IMG/VR virus record: IMGVR_UViG_3300017782_004813
Span: 1-29,913 of that record
DNA from: a virus
Direction: 5' to 3' (one strand)
Length of the DNA stretch: 29,913 bases
Shown: in pieces, positions 8,792-16,287 of the stretch
Position numbering within the stretch: the first letter of the stretch is position 1
Layout of the letters: every line of letters begins with the position of its first letter
Program-made: the position numbers and the translations under genes
The notes under the pieces: model-generated
What the model was told of the DNA's origin: nothing
What the model saw: only the letters and a program-made list of their open reading frames with translations
The model's database searches: none

Positions 8792-9714
8792 AAATACTAA
8801 TCACAGGCGCCACAGGACTTGTAGGTGCAAGCATGGTCAAACAAGCGCGTGATTTGTTTAAACATGAAGTCATATCAGTATCAAGTAAAGATTGTGATTT
8901 ATTAGATGCGAGAGCAACTGAGAATTACATAGTGGGTCACAAACCTGATGTTGTGATACATCTAGCAGCCAACGTTGGTGGGTTGTTCAAAAACATGAAC
9001 AACAAAGTTGAGATGTTTGAACATAACATTCGCATGAATTCAAATGTTATCAGTGCATGTCACAAAGCTGGAGTTGAGAGATTCATAGGAACGTTGTCTA
9101 CATGTATATTTCCAGATAAAACTACATACCCTATTGATGAGAGCATGCTGCAACTGGGACCACCACATACATCCAATGATGCGTACGCTTATGCCAAGAG
9201 AATGTTGATGGTGCAATGTGATGCATATAACGAACAGCACGGTACAAACTACTCATGCATCATACCCACAAATGTGTATGGTGATAATGACAATTACAAT
9301 CTACAGGACGCTCATGTGATCCCGGCACTCATACACAAATGCTATCTAGCCAAGAAAGAATCTAAAAGTTTCGTCGTCGCGGGTTCTGGTAAACCTTTGA
9401 GGCAATTCATACATGCAGATGATCTGGCCAATATAACACTACAGCTGATTGATAAAATCGACAGAGAGAGTGTCATCATATCACCAGAGCAAGAAATCAG
9501 CATAGGTGATGTAGCTAAACATATCGCTGATGCATTTGATTACAGCAAGATGATGAGATTTAATCTCGAGTTACCTGATGGTCAATACAAAAAGACTGCT
9601 GACAACACAAAGATGTTGAAACTAATATCCGATTATGAATTTATCGATTTGAAACAAGGTATATATAGAACTGTCGACCACTTCATAAATAACTTCGATC
9701 AAATTAGAAAATAG
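8788..9714 (+). CDS. fcl: GDP-L-fucose synthase
   Basis: 308 aa, close to the usual ~310-320. Start is GTG, overlapping the upstream TGA by 3 bp. Seen: Rossmann GATGLVGA (7-14) for [12 protein letters not shown] (58-65), STCIFP (104-109) with the family Ser/Cys, and YAYAK (133-137) giving the catalytic Tyr-x3-Lys. This is a short-chain dehydrogenase/reductase epimerase-reductase. It converts GDP-4-keto-6-deoxy-D-mannose to GDP-L-fucose by 3,5-epimerisation and NADPH reduction. The next gene encodes the preceding pathway enzyme (Gmd), so the pair makes GDP-L-fucose from GDP-mannose in the infected cell. The dimerisation and C-terminal substrate-binding region appears complete. Confidence 0.92.
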   Translation: MKILITGATGLVGASMVKQARDLFKHEVISVSSKDCDLLDARATENYIVGHKPDVVIHLAANVGGLFKNMNNKVEMFEHNIRMNSNVISACHKAGVERFIGTLSTCIFPDKTTYPIDESMLQLGPPHTSNDAYAYAKRMLMVQCDAYNEQHGTNYSCIIPTNVYGDNDNYNLQDAHVIPALIHKCYLAKKESKSFVVAGSGKPLRQFIHADDLANITLQLIDKIDRESVIISPEQEISIGDVAKHIADAFDYSKMMRFNLELPDGQYKKTADNTKMLKLISDYEFIDLKQGIYRTVDHFINNFDQIRK

Positions 9715-9718
9715 ACAA

Positions 9719-10735
9719 ATGAAAAAACTTGCATTAATAACAGGCATAACAGGGCAGGATGGATCATATTTAACGGAATTATTACTGGATGAAGGGTATG
9801 AAGTGCATGGTATAGTGCGCAGAAGCTCTTCTATCAACACCGGGAGAATCGACCATCTATACGACAAGATAACGCTACACTACGGCGATTTAACGGACAG
9901 TACAAACATAACACGTTTAGTTGCATTGCTAAAACCAGATGAAATTTACAATTTAGGGGCCATGAGCCATGTCAAAGTGAGCTTTGAGGTACCTGAATAC
10001 GTTGCAGATGTTGATGCTATCGGTACATTGCGCATTTTAGAAGCTGTGAGATTGAATGGTCTTATAGATAAAACCAAAGTGTATCAAGCATCAACAAGTG
10101 AATTGTACGGGCTTGTGCAAGAAGTACCACAGCGTGAAACAACACCATTTTATCCTAGATCACCGTACGGTTGCGCAAAGCTTTACGGGTATTGGATTAC
10201 TAAAAATTACAGAGAATCGTATGACATGTTTGCCTGTACCGGTGTGTTGTTCAATCATGAATCCCCAAGAAGGGGAGAAACATTTGTGACAAGGAAAATA
10301 ACCAGGGCGTTGAATAGTATATTGAAGGGTGATCAAGACAGATTAACGCTGGGTAATCTAGATGCAAAGAGAGATTGGGGGCATGCCCGGGATTATGTAC
10401 GTGGTATGTGGTTGATGTTGCAGCAAGACAAGCCTGATGATTATGTGTTATCCACAAATGAGTTTCACAGTGTCCGAGAATTTGTTGAAATGAGCTTCAA
10501 GTTGAAAGGATTTGATATCAAATGGAAAGGTGTAGGGGTAAGTGAGATTGGTTATGATGAATCAACTGGTCGCGAATTGGTGTTTGTGTCAGAGAATTAT
10601 TTCCGACCCGCGGAAGTCGAACAGTTACTTGGTGATTCTACAAAAGCTAGACAAGAGCTAAAATGGGTACCAGAGGTCAGTTTTGAGCAGTTAGTTCAAG
10701 AGATGGTCGAACATGATTGTGGGGCTGACGAGTGA
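9719..10735 (+). CDS. gmd: GDP-mannose 4,6-dehydratase
   Basis: 338 aa, typical of bacterial and phage Gmd. Seen: TGITGQDG (8-15), the NADP(H)-binding loop in its Gmd-specific form. [16 protein letters not shown] (33-48) carries the family R-R-S-S-x-x-N signature. STSELYG (125-131) holds the catalytic Thr/Glu. Tyr150-x3-Lys154 and a NHESPRRGE-type segment near residue 180 complete the active site. It converts GDP-D-mannose to GDP-4-keto-6-deoxy-D-mannose, the substrate of the adjacent fcl product. It starts 4 bp after fcl and its TGA overlaps the GTG of the next gene. GDP-mannose must come from the host or from genes outside the window. Confidence 0.95.
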   Translation: MKKLALITGITGQDGSYLTELLLDEGYEVHGIVRRSSSINTGRIDHLYDKITLHYGDLTDSTNITRLVALLKPDEIYNLGAMSHVKVSFEVPEYVADVDAIGTLRILEAVRLNGLIDKTKVYQASTSELYGLVQEVPQRETTPFYPRSPYGCAKLYGYWITKNYRESYDMFACTGVLFNHESPRRGETFVTRKITRALNSILKGDQDRLTLGNLDAKRDWGHARDYVRGMWLMLQQDKPDDYVLSTNEFHSVREFVEMSFKLKGFDIKWKGVGVSEIGYDESTGRELVFVSENYFRPAEVEQLLGDSTKARQELKWVPEVSFEQLVQEMVEHDCGADE

Positions 10736-11562
10736 AAATTGGAGTTGTAGGTAATGGATTTGTTGGCAGAGCCATGACTCTGTTACGACCAGGTGTCGAT
10801 GTTCTGGTTTGGGACATCGATCCAAATAAATGTGAACCGTTCAATCTGACATTCGAACGGTTTGTTAATGATGTAGAATTGATCTTTGTCGCGGTACCGA
10901 CACCAATGAACCCAGATGGTACATGCCATCTCAACATTGTGAGATCTGTTGTCAATAAAATAAAGGAGCTTAATTATGAGAAACACATCGTATTGAGATC
11001 AACTATACCACCTGGTACATGTGACAGCATGGATGTTAGTTTCATGCCGGAATTCTTGACCGAGAAAAATTGGGCACATGATTTCAAAAACTGCGAACAA
11101 TGGATAATTGGTACTGACAACACATTAATTTACAACAAAATAAAAACAATATTCTCACAAGCCAAATCGAGTGAATCTGTTGTTAATGACAACATAATAC
11201 AAACAACACCTGCAGAGGCAGAGATGATCAAGTATGTAAAAAATTGTTACCTCGCAACAAAAGTTAGCTTCTTTAACGAGATATACAACACATGTCAAGC
11301 AGCAAATATCAATTTCGAAAATGTACGAAGTGTGGCCTGTGAGGATTCTAGAATAGGTATAGGGCACTCAACGGTACCGGGACATGATGGTAGGACGGGG
11401 TACGGTGGAACGTGTTTTCCGAAGGACATGAATGCTTTGACTAAATTCATGGAGCAACACAACGTCGTGTCACATGTACTATCGGGTGCTGTGATCAGAA
11501 ATGAAACGATCGATCGTGTTGAAAAAGATTGGTTGAGTGACACTGGCCGAGCAGCAATCTAA
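10732..11562 (+). CDS. Short UDP-glucose/nucleotide-sugar 6-dehydrogenase
   Basis: 276 aa, starting at GTG overlapping the gmd stop. Seen: GNGFVG (7-12) NAD loop, VAVPTPMN (53-60), RSTIPPGT (89-96) and MPEFL (105-109). [15 protein letters not shown] (161-175) supplies the catalytic Glu and Lys/Asn. GGTCFPKD (225-232) contains catalytic Cys228. The family oxidises the C6 hydroxyl of UDP-glucose (or a related sugar) twice to give a uronate. The protein ends shortly after the central dimerisation helix. The C-terminal Rossmann-like UDP-binding domain of the usual ~390-450 aa enzymes is absent, with no frameshift visible. It may be a compact phage version; activity and substrate are therefore uncertain. 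Confidence 0.8.
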   Translation: MKIGVVGNGFVGRAMTLLRPGVDVLVWDIDPNKCEPFNLTFERFVNDVELIFVAVPTPMNPDGTCHLNIVRSVVNKIKELNYEKHIVLRSTIPPGTCDSMDVSFMPEFLTEKNWAHDFKNCEQWIIGTDNTLIYNKIKTIFSQAKSSESVVNDNIIQTTPAEAEMIKYVKNCYLATKVSFFNEIYNTCQAANINFENVRSVACEDSRIGIGHSTVPGHDGRTGYGGTCFPKDMNALTKFMEQHNVVSHVLSGAVIRNETIDRVEKDWLSDTGRAAI

Positions 11563-11577
11563 GCATATATAATACAT

Positions 11578-12582
11578 ATGAAAGTAAATATATACGGGTG
11601 TGGAATGAGCGGCACGGTCGCTGCAATTTTATTGAAAGAGCAGGGTCATGATGTCGAGATTTTCGAGGTCAGAGATCATATTGCCGGTAATTGCTATGAT
11701 CATAAAAATGATGATGGGTGTACAGTACATGAATATGGATCACATATCTTTCATACAAATGATGAATCTGTTTGGAATTTTCTGAACAAATACACAAAAT
11801 TTAATGACTATGAACACCGGGTGCGTGCCAACACAAGTGTAGGTTTAATCAGCATACCTTTCAGCAAGAAGACGGAAGAGCAACTCGGTCGAGATTTATC
11901 ACCAACTGAGATACAAGAGCTGTTGTTCCGTGAGTATTCGGAACGTCACTGGGGCATACCTTGGGAGCAATTACCCAAGAGCATCAGCGGTCGTGTGCCT
12001 AACAAACGTGACAATCATGATGACAGATATTTCACAGACAAATACCAAGGTATCCCGGAACACGGTTATACCAAAATGTTTGAAAACATGCTAGATGGTA
12101 TCAAAGTTAATCTAGGTGTAGAACATGGTTTGCACAAGCGTCTCAAAGCAGATCTTGTTGTTTGGACAGGAAAGGTATCTGAGTATTTTGATTTGAAATT
12201 AGGTCATCTCCCTTATCGTTCATTACGTTTTGAACATGAGCGTGTAAAGAAGGATCCACTGTATACATGGGAGCAAGGCGCCGTTATAAACGAATGTAAT
12301 ACCAAGCCTTTCAATCGTACCATGGATAGTAGTGTGTATTTGAATGAACAAGTTGAACACACCATACACACACGTGATTTTCCAGAAGAGTATGAGCCCG
12401 GTAAGAATGCGCCTATATATCCGAAAACGTTCGGTGAAGGACCAGAAGTGTACAAAAAATATCAGCAAATGGCCAACAGTGACCCCAACACAATATTTTT
12501 AGGTAGACTAGCAACATATAGATATCTAGACATGTGGATGGCAGTGAAACAGGTTATGGGCAAGCTGAAAAAAATTAGCTAA
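11578..12582 (+). CDS. glf: UDP-galactopyranose mutase
   Basis: 334 aa, slightly shorter than the common ~365-390. Seen: FAD-binding GCGMSGTVAA (7-16) with Glu30 at the end of the second strand. AGNCYD (36-41) and EYGSHIFHT (52-60) are signature blocks of UGM. A central substrate lid follows, and near the C-terminus FLGRLATYRYLDM gives the conserved G-R-x-x-T-Y-R-Y-x-D-M. The flavoenzyme interconverts UDP-galactopyranose and UDP-galactofuranose. This points to galactofuranose in the glycan made by the cassette. It is the last gene of the carbohydrate run; a TATAAT box lies 4 nt before the ATG. Confidence 0.93.
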   Translation: MKVNIYGCGMSGTVAAILLKEQGHDVEIFEVRDHIAGNCYDHKNDDGCTVHEYGSHIFHTNDESVWNFLNKYTKFNDYEHRVRANTSVGLISIPFSKKTEEQLGRDLSPTEIQELLFREYSERHWGIPWEQLPKSISGRVPNKRDNHDDRYFTDKYQGIPEHGYTKMFENMLDGIKVNLGVEHGLHKRLKADLVVWTGKVSEYFDLKLGHLPYRSLRFEHERVKKDPLYTWEQGAVINECNTKPFNRTMDSSVYLNEQVEHTIHTRDFPEEYEPGKNAPIYPKTFGEGPEVYKKYQQMANSDPNTIFLGRLATYRYLDMWMAVKQVMGKLKKIS

Positions 12583-12604
12583 ACACAACAAACGAGTGTT
12601 TTGC

Positions 12605-12612
12605 AATAAATA
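12605..12612 (+). promoter_or_regulatory. T4-type late promoter-like motif before the head genes
   Basis: AATAAATA lies 7 nt before the ATG at 12620, in the 37-nt gap between the carbohydrate and head modules. It is well placed to start late transcription of the head genes with almost no leader. Confidence 0.5.
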
Positions 12613-12619
12613 TTAGTAT

Positions 12620-13615
12620 ATGAGTTGCGAAACACAGGTAAGGCCACTGAGTTCATTTTACAGTACAAATCTGAACCCGATTGTAAACACATATGAGAAG
12701 CTCGCGACAAGAATTGCATATACATTAGGTTACCCACAAATAAATATCGAAGCACATCAAAATCAGGTGTATGATAACATCAGCATTGCTATTGAGATGT
12801 TCAGTAAATATGCAGGATACACGGAAGAATTTTTAACATTCAACTCACGACTATACACACCAGGTCGTGGTATACGCATGGACGTGTTGTTCACAGCAAC
12901 TGATCAATTGAGTCAACTCGGTACATATGTTGATCCGACATCTAGTGAGAAGGTGGAGCTTGATCTTGATCTATACACAACCACAGTTGATCAATTGAAA
13001 CATCAAACCAATAGCACAGTGGTACAAGATGTGTCTGGAACTCCAGGATGGGATGTTTCAACTGATAGTTATCGTAGGGTCATAGATGTGTTTGCGTTTG
13101 AAGAGGGTAGCTCGTCTGGTGTCAACACACTTTTCACATTGGAGCAGACATTAGCACAACAGACATATTTTAGTTATGCGATGGGTAAATATGGTTTCGA
13201 TTTGGTGAGTTGGTACACGATGAAAGAATGGTTAGAGACGAGACGTAAATTGCTTTCACAAGATTACTATTACCGCTTTGATGACAGATCACAGACATTG
13301 AGACTCACACCAGAGCCTAATCTGAACACAAGAAGAATGGAATTTTTCGGAGTTGTCGGAGCTTATGTTGAACGCCCGGTGCATCAACTAGTCAGTGAAC
13401 CATGGGTGTATCAATACGCGTTAGCGTTGACCAAAATCAACATAGGCCGTATACGCGGCAAATATAGCGGTACAAATCTGTTTGGTGGTGGTGCTCCCAA
13501 TTATAGTGAGCTGTTGAGTGAAGGTAACACCGAGAAGGACAAACTGGAGACAAAACTATACGAAGGAGTACCTGGTTTCGGCGATGGACAACCGCCATTG
13601 TTCTTTGTAGGTTGA
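12620..13615 (+). CDS. T4 gp13-like neck protein
   Basis: 331 aa (T4 gp13 is 309). Seen: an N-terminal helical segment with LGYPQINIEAHQNQVYDNI (about 37-55). This resembles the gp13 block in which a short strand containing 'N-I-E' precedes a helix of 'Y-D-x-I' type. Later come a WLETRRKLL helix and a YYYRFDDRSQTLRL strand. SEPWVYQYALALTKINIGRI (about 260-279) resembles the terminal helix block of gp13, followed by a glycine-rich loop. Known role: gp13 and gp14 form the neck that seals the DNA-filled head below the portal and receives the tail. The identification is by remembered block order, so a related structural protein is possible. Neighbouring head genes support it. Confidence 0.6.
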   Translation: MSCETQVRPLSSFYSTNLNPIVNTYEKLATRIAYTLGYPQINIEAHQNQVYDNISIAIEMFSKYAGYTEEFLTFNSRLYTPGRGIRMDVLFTATDQLSQLGTYVDPTSSEKVELDLDLYTTTVDQLKHQTNSTVVQDVSGTPGWDVSTDSYRRVIDVFAFEEGSSSGVNTLFTLEQTLAQQTYFSYAMGKYGFDLVSWYTMKEWLETRRKLLSQDYYYRFDDRSQTLRLTPEPNLNTRRMEFFGVVGAYVERPVHQLVSEPWVYQYALALTKINIGRIRGKYSGTNLFGGGAPNYSELLSEGNTEKDKLETKLYEGVPGFGDGQPPLFFVG

Positions 13616-13959
13616 TGTTATATCTATACAAAATATTTGTCTCCCGTGTTATTGATGGTGATACCATCGATGCGGAAATAGATCTTGGATTTGACATACG
13701 TATCAAGAAACGTATAAGATTACACGGAATTGACACACCTGAAGTCAGGACACGAGACAAAGATGAAAAAATACGAGGTATAGCTGCTAAGGAGAGATTA
13801 CAACAAATGATAGACTGTTGTGACGGTACAATCTACATGAGATCTGTCGACAGAGGCAAATATGGTAGATGCATAGGCATATTATATGAAGCTAACATAG
13901 AGAGTGAGAGCATAAATGACAAACTGATAAATGAAGGTCATGCTGCACCATACAAATGA
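13615..13959 (+). CDS. Staphylococcal nuclease-like (SNase/thermonuclease) protein
   Basis: 114 aa from the ATG at 13615, which shares one base with the upstream TGA. Seen: VIDGDTID (12-19) with metal-binding Asp, RLHGIDTPE (35-43) with the catalytic Arg35, Asp40 and Glu43, and DRGKYGRCIG (79-88) with the second catalytic Arg. These match the active site of micrococcal nuclease, a Ca2+-dependent endonuclease of single- and double-stranded nucleic acid. It has no signal peptide, so it acts in the cytoplasm or virion. It sits between the neck and head-completion genes with 4-bp overlaps. A role in DNA processing at packaging or in host DNA breakdown is inferred. Confidence 0.85.
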   Translation: MLYLYKIFVSRVIDGDTIDAEIDLGFDIRIKKRIRLHGIDTPEVRTRDKDEKIRGIAAKERLQQMIDCCDGTIYMRSVDRGKYGRCIGILYEANIESESINDKLINEGHAAPYK

Positions 13960-14423
13960 AAAAGAAACCATATAAGAAATACAAACAATTCCGGCAGGGT
14001 ATATACAAGCCTGTAAATCCACACAAATATGACGGCGCCACATTTCCAAGATATTTGAGCAGTTGGGAGTTAAAATTTTTCAAGTGGTGTGACAGAAACC
14101 CTAACGTGATCAAATGGTCAAGCGAGAATGTATGTATACCCTACATCTCACCTGTAGACGGTAAGATGCACAGATACTATGTTGATAATGTGGTACATAT
14201 AAAGGACGGTGAAAGCATGATCAAATATTTGATTGAGATCAAACCACACAAACAAACACAACCACCCAAATTGCATGGTAACAAGAAGCGTACAACTGTT
14301 GTGTATGAACAAGCAACCTGGAGTATCAATCAAGCGAAATGGGCAGCCGCTAAGACTTGGGCCGATAAAAACAAGTACATTTTTCAAATAGTAACTGAAA
14401 AAGATTTCAATCTATTCAAGTGA
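13956..14423 (+). CDS. Head-completion nuclease, T4 gp4-like
   Basis: 155 aa (T4 gp4 is ~150). Seen: a basic N-terminus with FRQGIYKPVNPHKYDG (12-27), the opening signature of this family. YLSSWELKFFKWCD (33-46), an I-P-Y block and DGKMHRYYVDNV (68-79) follow, then YLIEIKP (91-97). Glu38, Asp77 and Glu94-x-Lys96 form a PD-(D/E)xK nuclease arrangement. T4 gp4 is needed to complete packaged heads and is thought to trim DNA ends at the portal. The ATG overlaps the upstream TGA (ATGA). No late box lies directly before it, so it is probably co-transcribed with gp13. Confidence 0.8.
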   Translation: MKKKPYKKYKQFRQGIYKPVNPHKYDGATFPRYLSSWELKFFKWCDRNPNVIKWSSENVCIPYISPVDGKMHRYYVDNVVHIKDGESMIKYLIEIKPHKQTQPPKLHGNKKRTTVVYEQATWSINQAKWAAAKTWADKNKYIFQIVTEKDFNLFK

Positions 14424-14447
14424 TACAGTAGAAATCCCACGCTTTTA

Positions 14448-14455
14448 GATAAATA
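14448..14455 (+). promoter_or_regulatory. T4-type late promoter-like motif before gp21
   Basis: GATAAATA ends 10 nt before the ATG at 14466. An ATG-TAA pair lies in between (14458-14463), so the transcript would have a leader of only about 5 nt or a two-codon mini-reading frame. Confidence 0.45.
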
Positions 14456-14465
14456 GTATGTAACA

Positions 14466-15149
14466 ATGCATGCTAAACTATTAATAGAAACATCTGATCC
14501 TCAATCGTTTGAGTATATTATCGAGGAAAAAAATAGCAAAGAGGATCCATCAATCTACATCAAAGGACCATATGCGATGGCAGATGATGTGAACAAAAAC
14601 AAAAGATCCTATTGCCCTAAAGAGATGGAAACAGAGGTTAAAAGATACACTGAACAAATGATCGACACCAAACGAGCATTAGGTGAATTGAACCACCCTA
14701 CAAGTGCAGATGTCGATCTTGAACGTGCATGCCATCTAGTCACAGAACTTGTACCTAGTTCAGACAATTCAAACATCTATATAGGTAAATCAAAAGTGTT
14801 ATCCACACCTAGCGGTTTGATCGTACAGTCACTGATCAAAGACGGTTGTAGTGTTGGTATGAGCACCAGATCCTTAGGTAAATTAGTACCAATGGAGGGT
14901 AGTGATGATGTGAGCCGAGTGAAGGACATGAGATTAGTAGCCATTGATTGTGTTGCGGATCCAAGTTTCGGTGAAGCATTTGTTAATGGTATACTTGAGA
15001 GTAAACAATATGTACTCAACAGATACGGTGACTATGTGGAAGCGTATGAAAATTTAGAGAAAGGTTTGAGCAATCTACCAAAAAGTGATGTTGAAGAATA
15101 CATCAAAGAGAATGTTTTAAGCTTCTTGCAAGCGATGAGAAGTAAATAA
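14466..15149 (+). CDS. Prohead core protease, T4 gp21-like
   Basis: 227 aa (T4 gp21 is ~212). Seen: KGPYAMADDVNKNKRSY (about 33-49), GELNHPTSADV (73-83) with the catalytic His77, and GMSTRSLGKL (131-140) with the nucleophile Ser133. DCVADPSF (161-168) is the conserved D-x-V-x-D-P-S-F block. These are the landmarks of the S80/gp21 prohead protease fold. Known role: gp21 sits in the prohead core and cleaves scaffold and capsid proteins after (L/I)-x-E, removing the core before DNA packaging. The C-terminal ~30 residues (helical, charged) may be removed by self-cleavage. It lies directly upstream of its substrates. Confidence 0.9.
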   Translation: MHAKLLIETSDPQSFEYIIEEKNSKEDPSIYIKGPYAMADDVNKNKRSYCPKEMETEVKRYTEQMIDTKRALGELNHPTSADVDLERACHLVTELVPSSDNSNIYIGKSKVLSTPSGLIVQSLIKDGCSVGMSTRSLGKLVPMEGSDDVSRVKDMRLVAIDCVADPSFGEAFVNGILESKQYVLNRYGDYVEAYENLEKGLSNLPKSDVEEYIKENVLSFLQAMRSK

Positions 15150-15153
15150 TTTT

Positions 15154-15315
15154 ATGAAAAACGAAAACCATTCAAAATATATCGCCGGTTTTATTCGCAG
15201 TTTAGGTGAAAAAAACTATGCTGTGGCCAATAAAATGTTACAGAAAACTATAGAAAGTAAGTTAATTAATCGTTTAAATCGTCACAAAAACATAAATATA
15301 TTTAAAAATGAGTGA
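15154..15315 (+). CDS. Small conserved-type head protein (possible prohead core component)
   Basis: 53 aa. It starts 4 bp after gp21 and overlaps the scaffold gene by 8 bp. Seen: a basic, helical protein with YIAGFIRSLGEKNYAVANK (9-27) followed by a basic helix with L-x-x-x-I-x-x-K repeats. The 'F-I-x-S-L-x-E-K-N-Y-A-x-A-N-K' pattern resembles short proteins found between gp21 and gp22 in other T4-like phages. T4 itself places its core proteins gp67 and gp68 near here. The function is not proven; a core or assembly role is inferred from position and tight coupling. Confidence 0.65.
   Translation: MKNENHSKYIAGFIRSLGEKNYAVANKMLQKTIESKLINRLNRHKNINIFKNE
15291..15298 (+). promoter_or_regulatory. 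T4-type late promoter-like motif before the scaffold gene
   Basis: CATAAATA ends 9 nt before the ATG at 15308 and lies inside the 3' end of the small upstream gene. It would allow separate, strong late transcription of the scaffold. Confidence 0.45.
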
Positions 15316-16237
15316 AAACACAGTATCAGAACAACTTAAAAAAGTAGCTGCAGACGTCTTATCTGAAGAAACATTAGGTGAGATCGAGCAAGCATTCAAT
15401 GAATCAGTTGCTAGCAAAGCAGATGAATTAGCTCAGTTGAGAGTTGAAAAAGCCTTGATTGAACAGGATGAAGAGCATGCGGTCAAGCTTGAGAAGCTAT
15501 TAGAAGCAATTGACACAGACCACACCAACAAGCTCAAGCGTGTTGTTGAATCGATCGACAAGAGTCATGCTGAGAAGCTCAAAACGGTCATAGAGCGTTT
15601 TCGTGGAGAGATCGACCAAGACGCCAAAGTGTTCAAGGAAGGTCTTGTTACCAACATCAGTGATTATCTGGATTTATATGTTGAGAAACACATCCCAACT
15701 CATGACATTCAAGAAGCTGTGAAGAATCGTCATGCATTAAGCTTGTTAGAAAACTTACGCAAAGCGTTGAGTGTTGACAGCGCGATCACAAACGAACATG
15801 TACGTGAAGCGGTCATTGATGGCAAGAAGCAACTCGATGAAGCTAGCGCACGAGTCTCACACCTAAAGCAAGAGAACGAAACACTCAGAGAGAATTTAAA
15901 TATCAAAGAAGCAAGTTTAACATTGGACAAGTTAACACAAGATCTACCAGCAAATAAAAAACGTCATTTACACAAGATGTTTGATGGTAAGAGTGTTGAG
16001 TTTATCAATGAGAACTTCGAATACACATTACAGATGTTTGAGAAATCAGAAGCGGACAAAGTTGACGCTCTTAAAGAACAAGCAACTGTATCTAAGAAAA
16101 TTTCAGACCGTCCAGTCGGTGACAGCAAACGCGTTGTCAAAGAAAGTGTAGAGCAACAAATCGAACAAGTCGAGCCTGACAACAAGCAAGACAGAGGTTT
16201 GTTTGACAATTACATGGGAGAGCTAGGACGCTGGTAA
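15308..16237 (+). CDS. Prohead core scaffold protein, T4 gp22-like
   Basis: 309 aa (T4 gp22 is ~269). Seen: almost entirely helical, highly charged sequence. Long heptad-type runs occupy about 20-115 (Q-L-R-V-E-K-A-L-type repeats, and near-duplicate DHTNKLKRV and SHAEKLKTV segments at about 73-95) and about 175-215. There are no cysteines and little aromatic content. The length, coiled-coil character and position between gp21 and gp23 identify the scaffold core. Known role: it fills the prohead, sets its size and is degraded by gp21. Several L/I-x-E sites are present. The acidic C-terminus ends in a short G-x-W segment that may contact the shell. Confidence 0.8.
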   Translation: MSENTVSEQLKKVAADVLSEETLGEIEQAFNESVASKADELAQLRVEKALIEQDEEHAVKLEKLLEAIDTDHTNKLKRVVESIDKSHAEKLKTVIERFRGEIDQDAKVFKEGLVTNISDYLDLYVEKHIPTHDIQEAVKNRHALSLLENLRKALSVDSAITNEHVREAVIDGKKQLDEASARVSHLKQENETLRENLNIKEASLTLDKLTQDLPANKKRHLHKMFDGKSVEFINENFEYTLQMFEKSEADKVDALKEQATVSKKISDRPVGDSKRVVKESVEQQIEQVEPDNKQDRGLFDNYMGELGRW

Positions 16238-16249
16238 TGAATTTTGTTG

Positions 16250-16276
16250 AGGCATTATATGCCTGAGTTTAAAGGA
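16250..16276 (+). promoter_or_regulatory. Hairpin plus Shine-Dalgarno ahead of the capsid gene
   Basis: An inverted repeat AGGCAT-TAT-ATGCCT (16250-16264) is followed by AAAGGA (16271-16276), 11 nt before the ATG at 16288. This is the clearest Shine-Dalgarno-like element in the window, where most genes have none. The hairpin could stabilise or expose the leader of the most highly expressed late mRNA. Confidence 0.4.
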
Positions 16277-16287
16277 ACATTAGAAAT

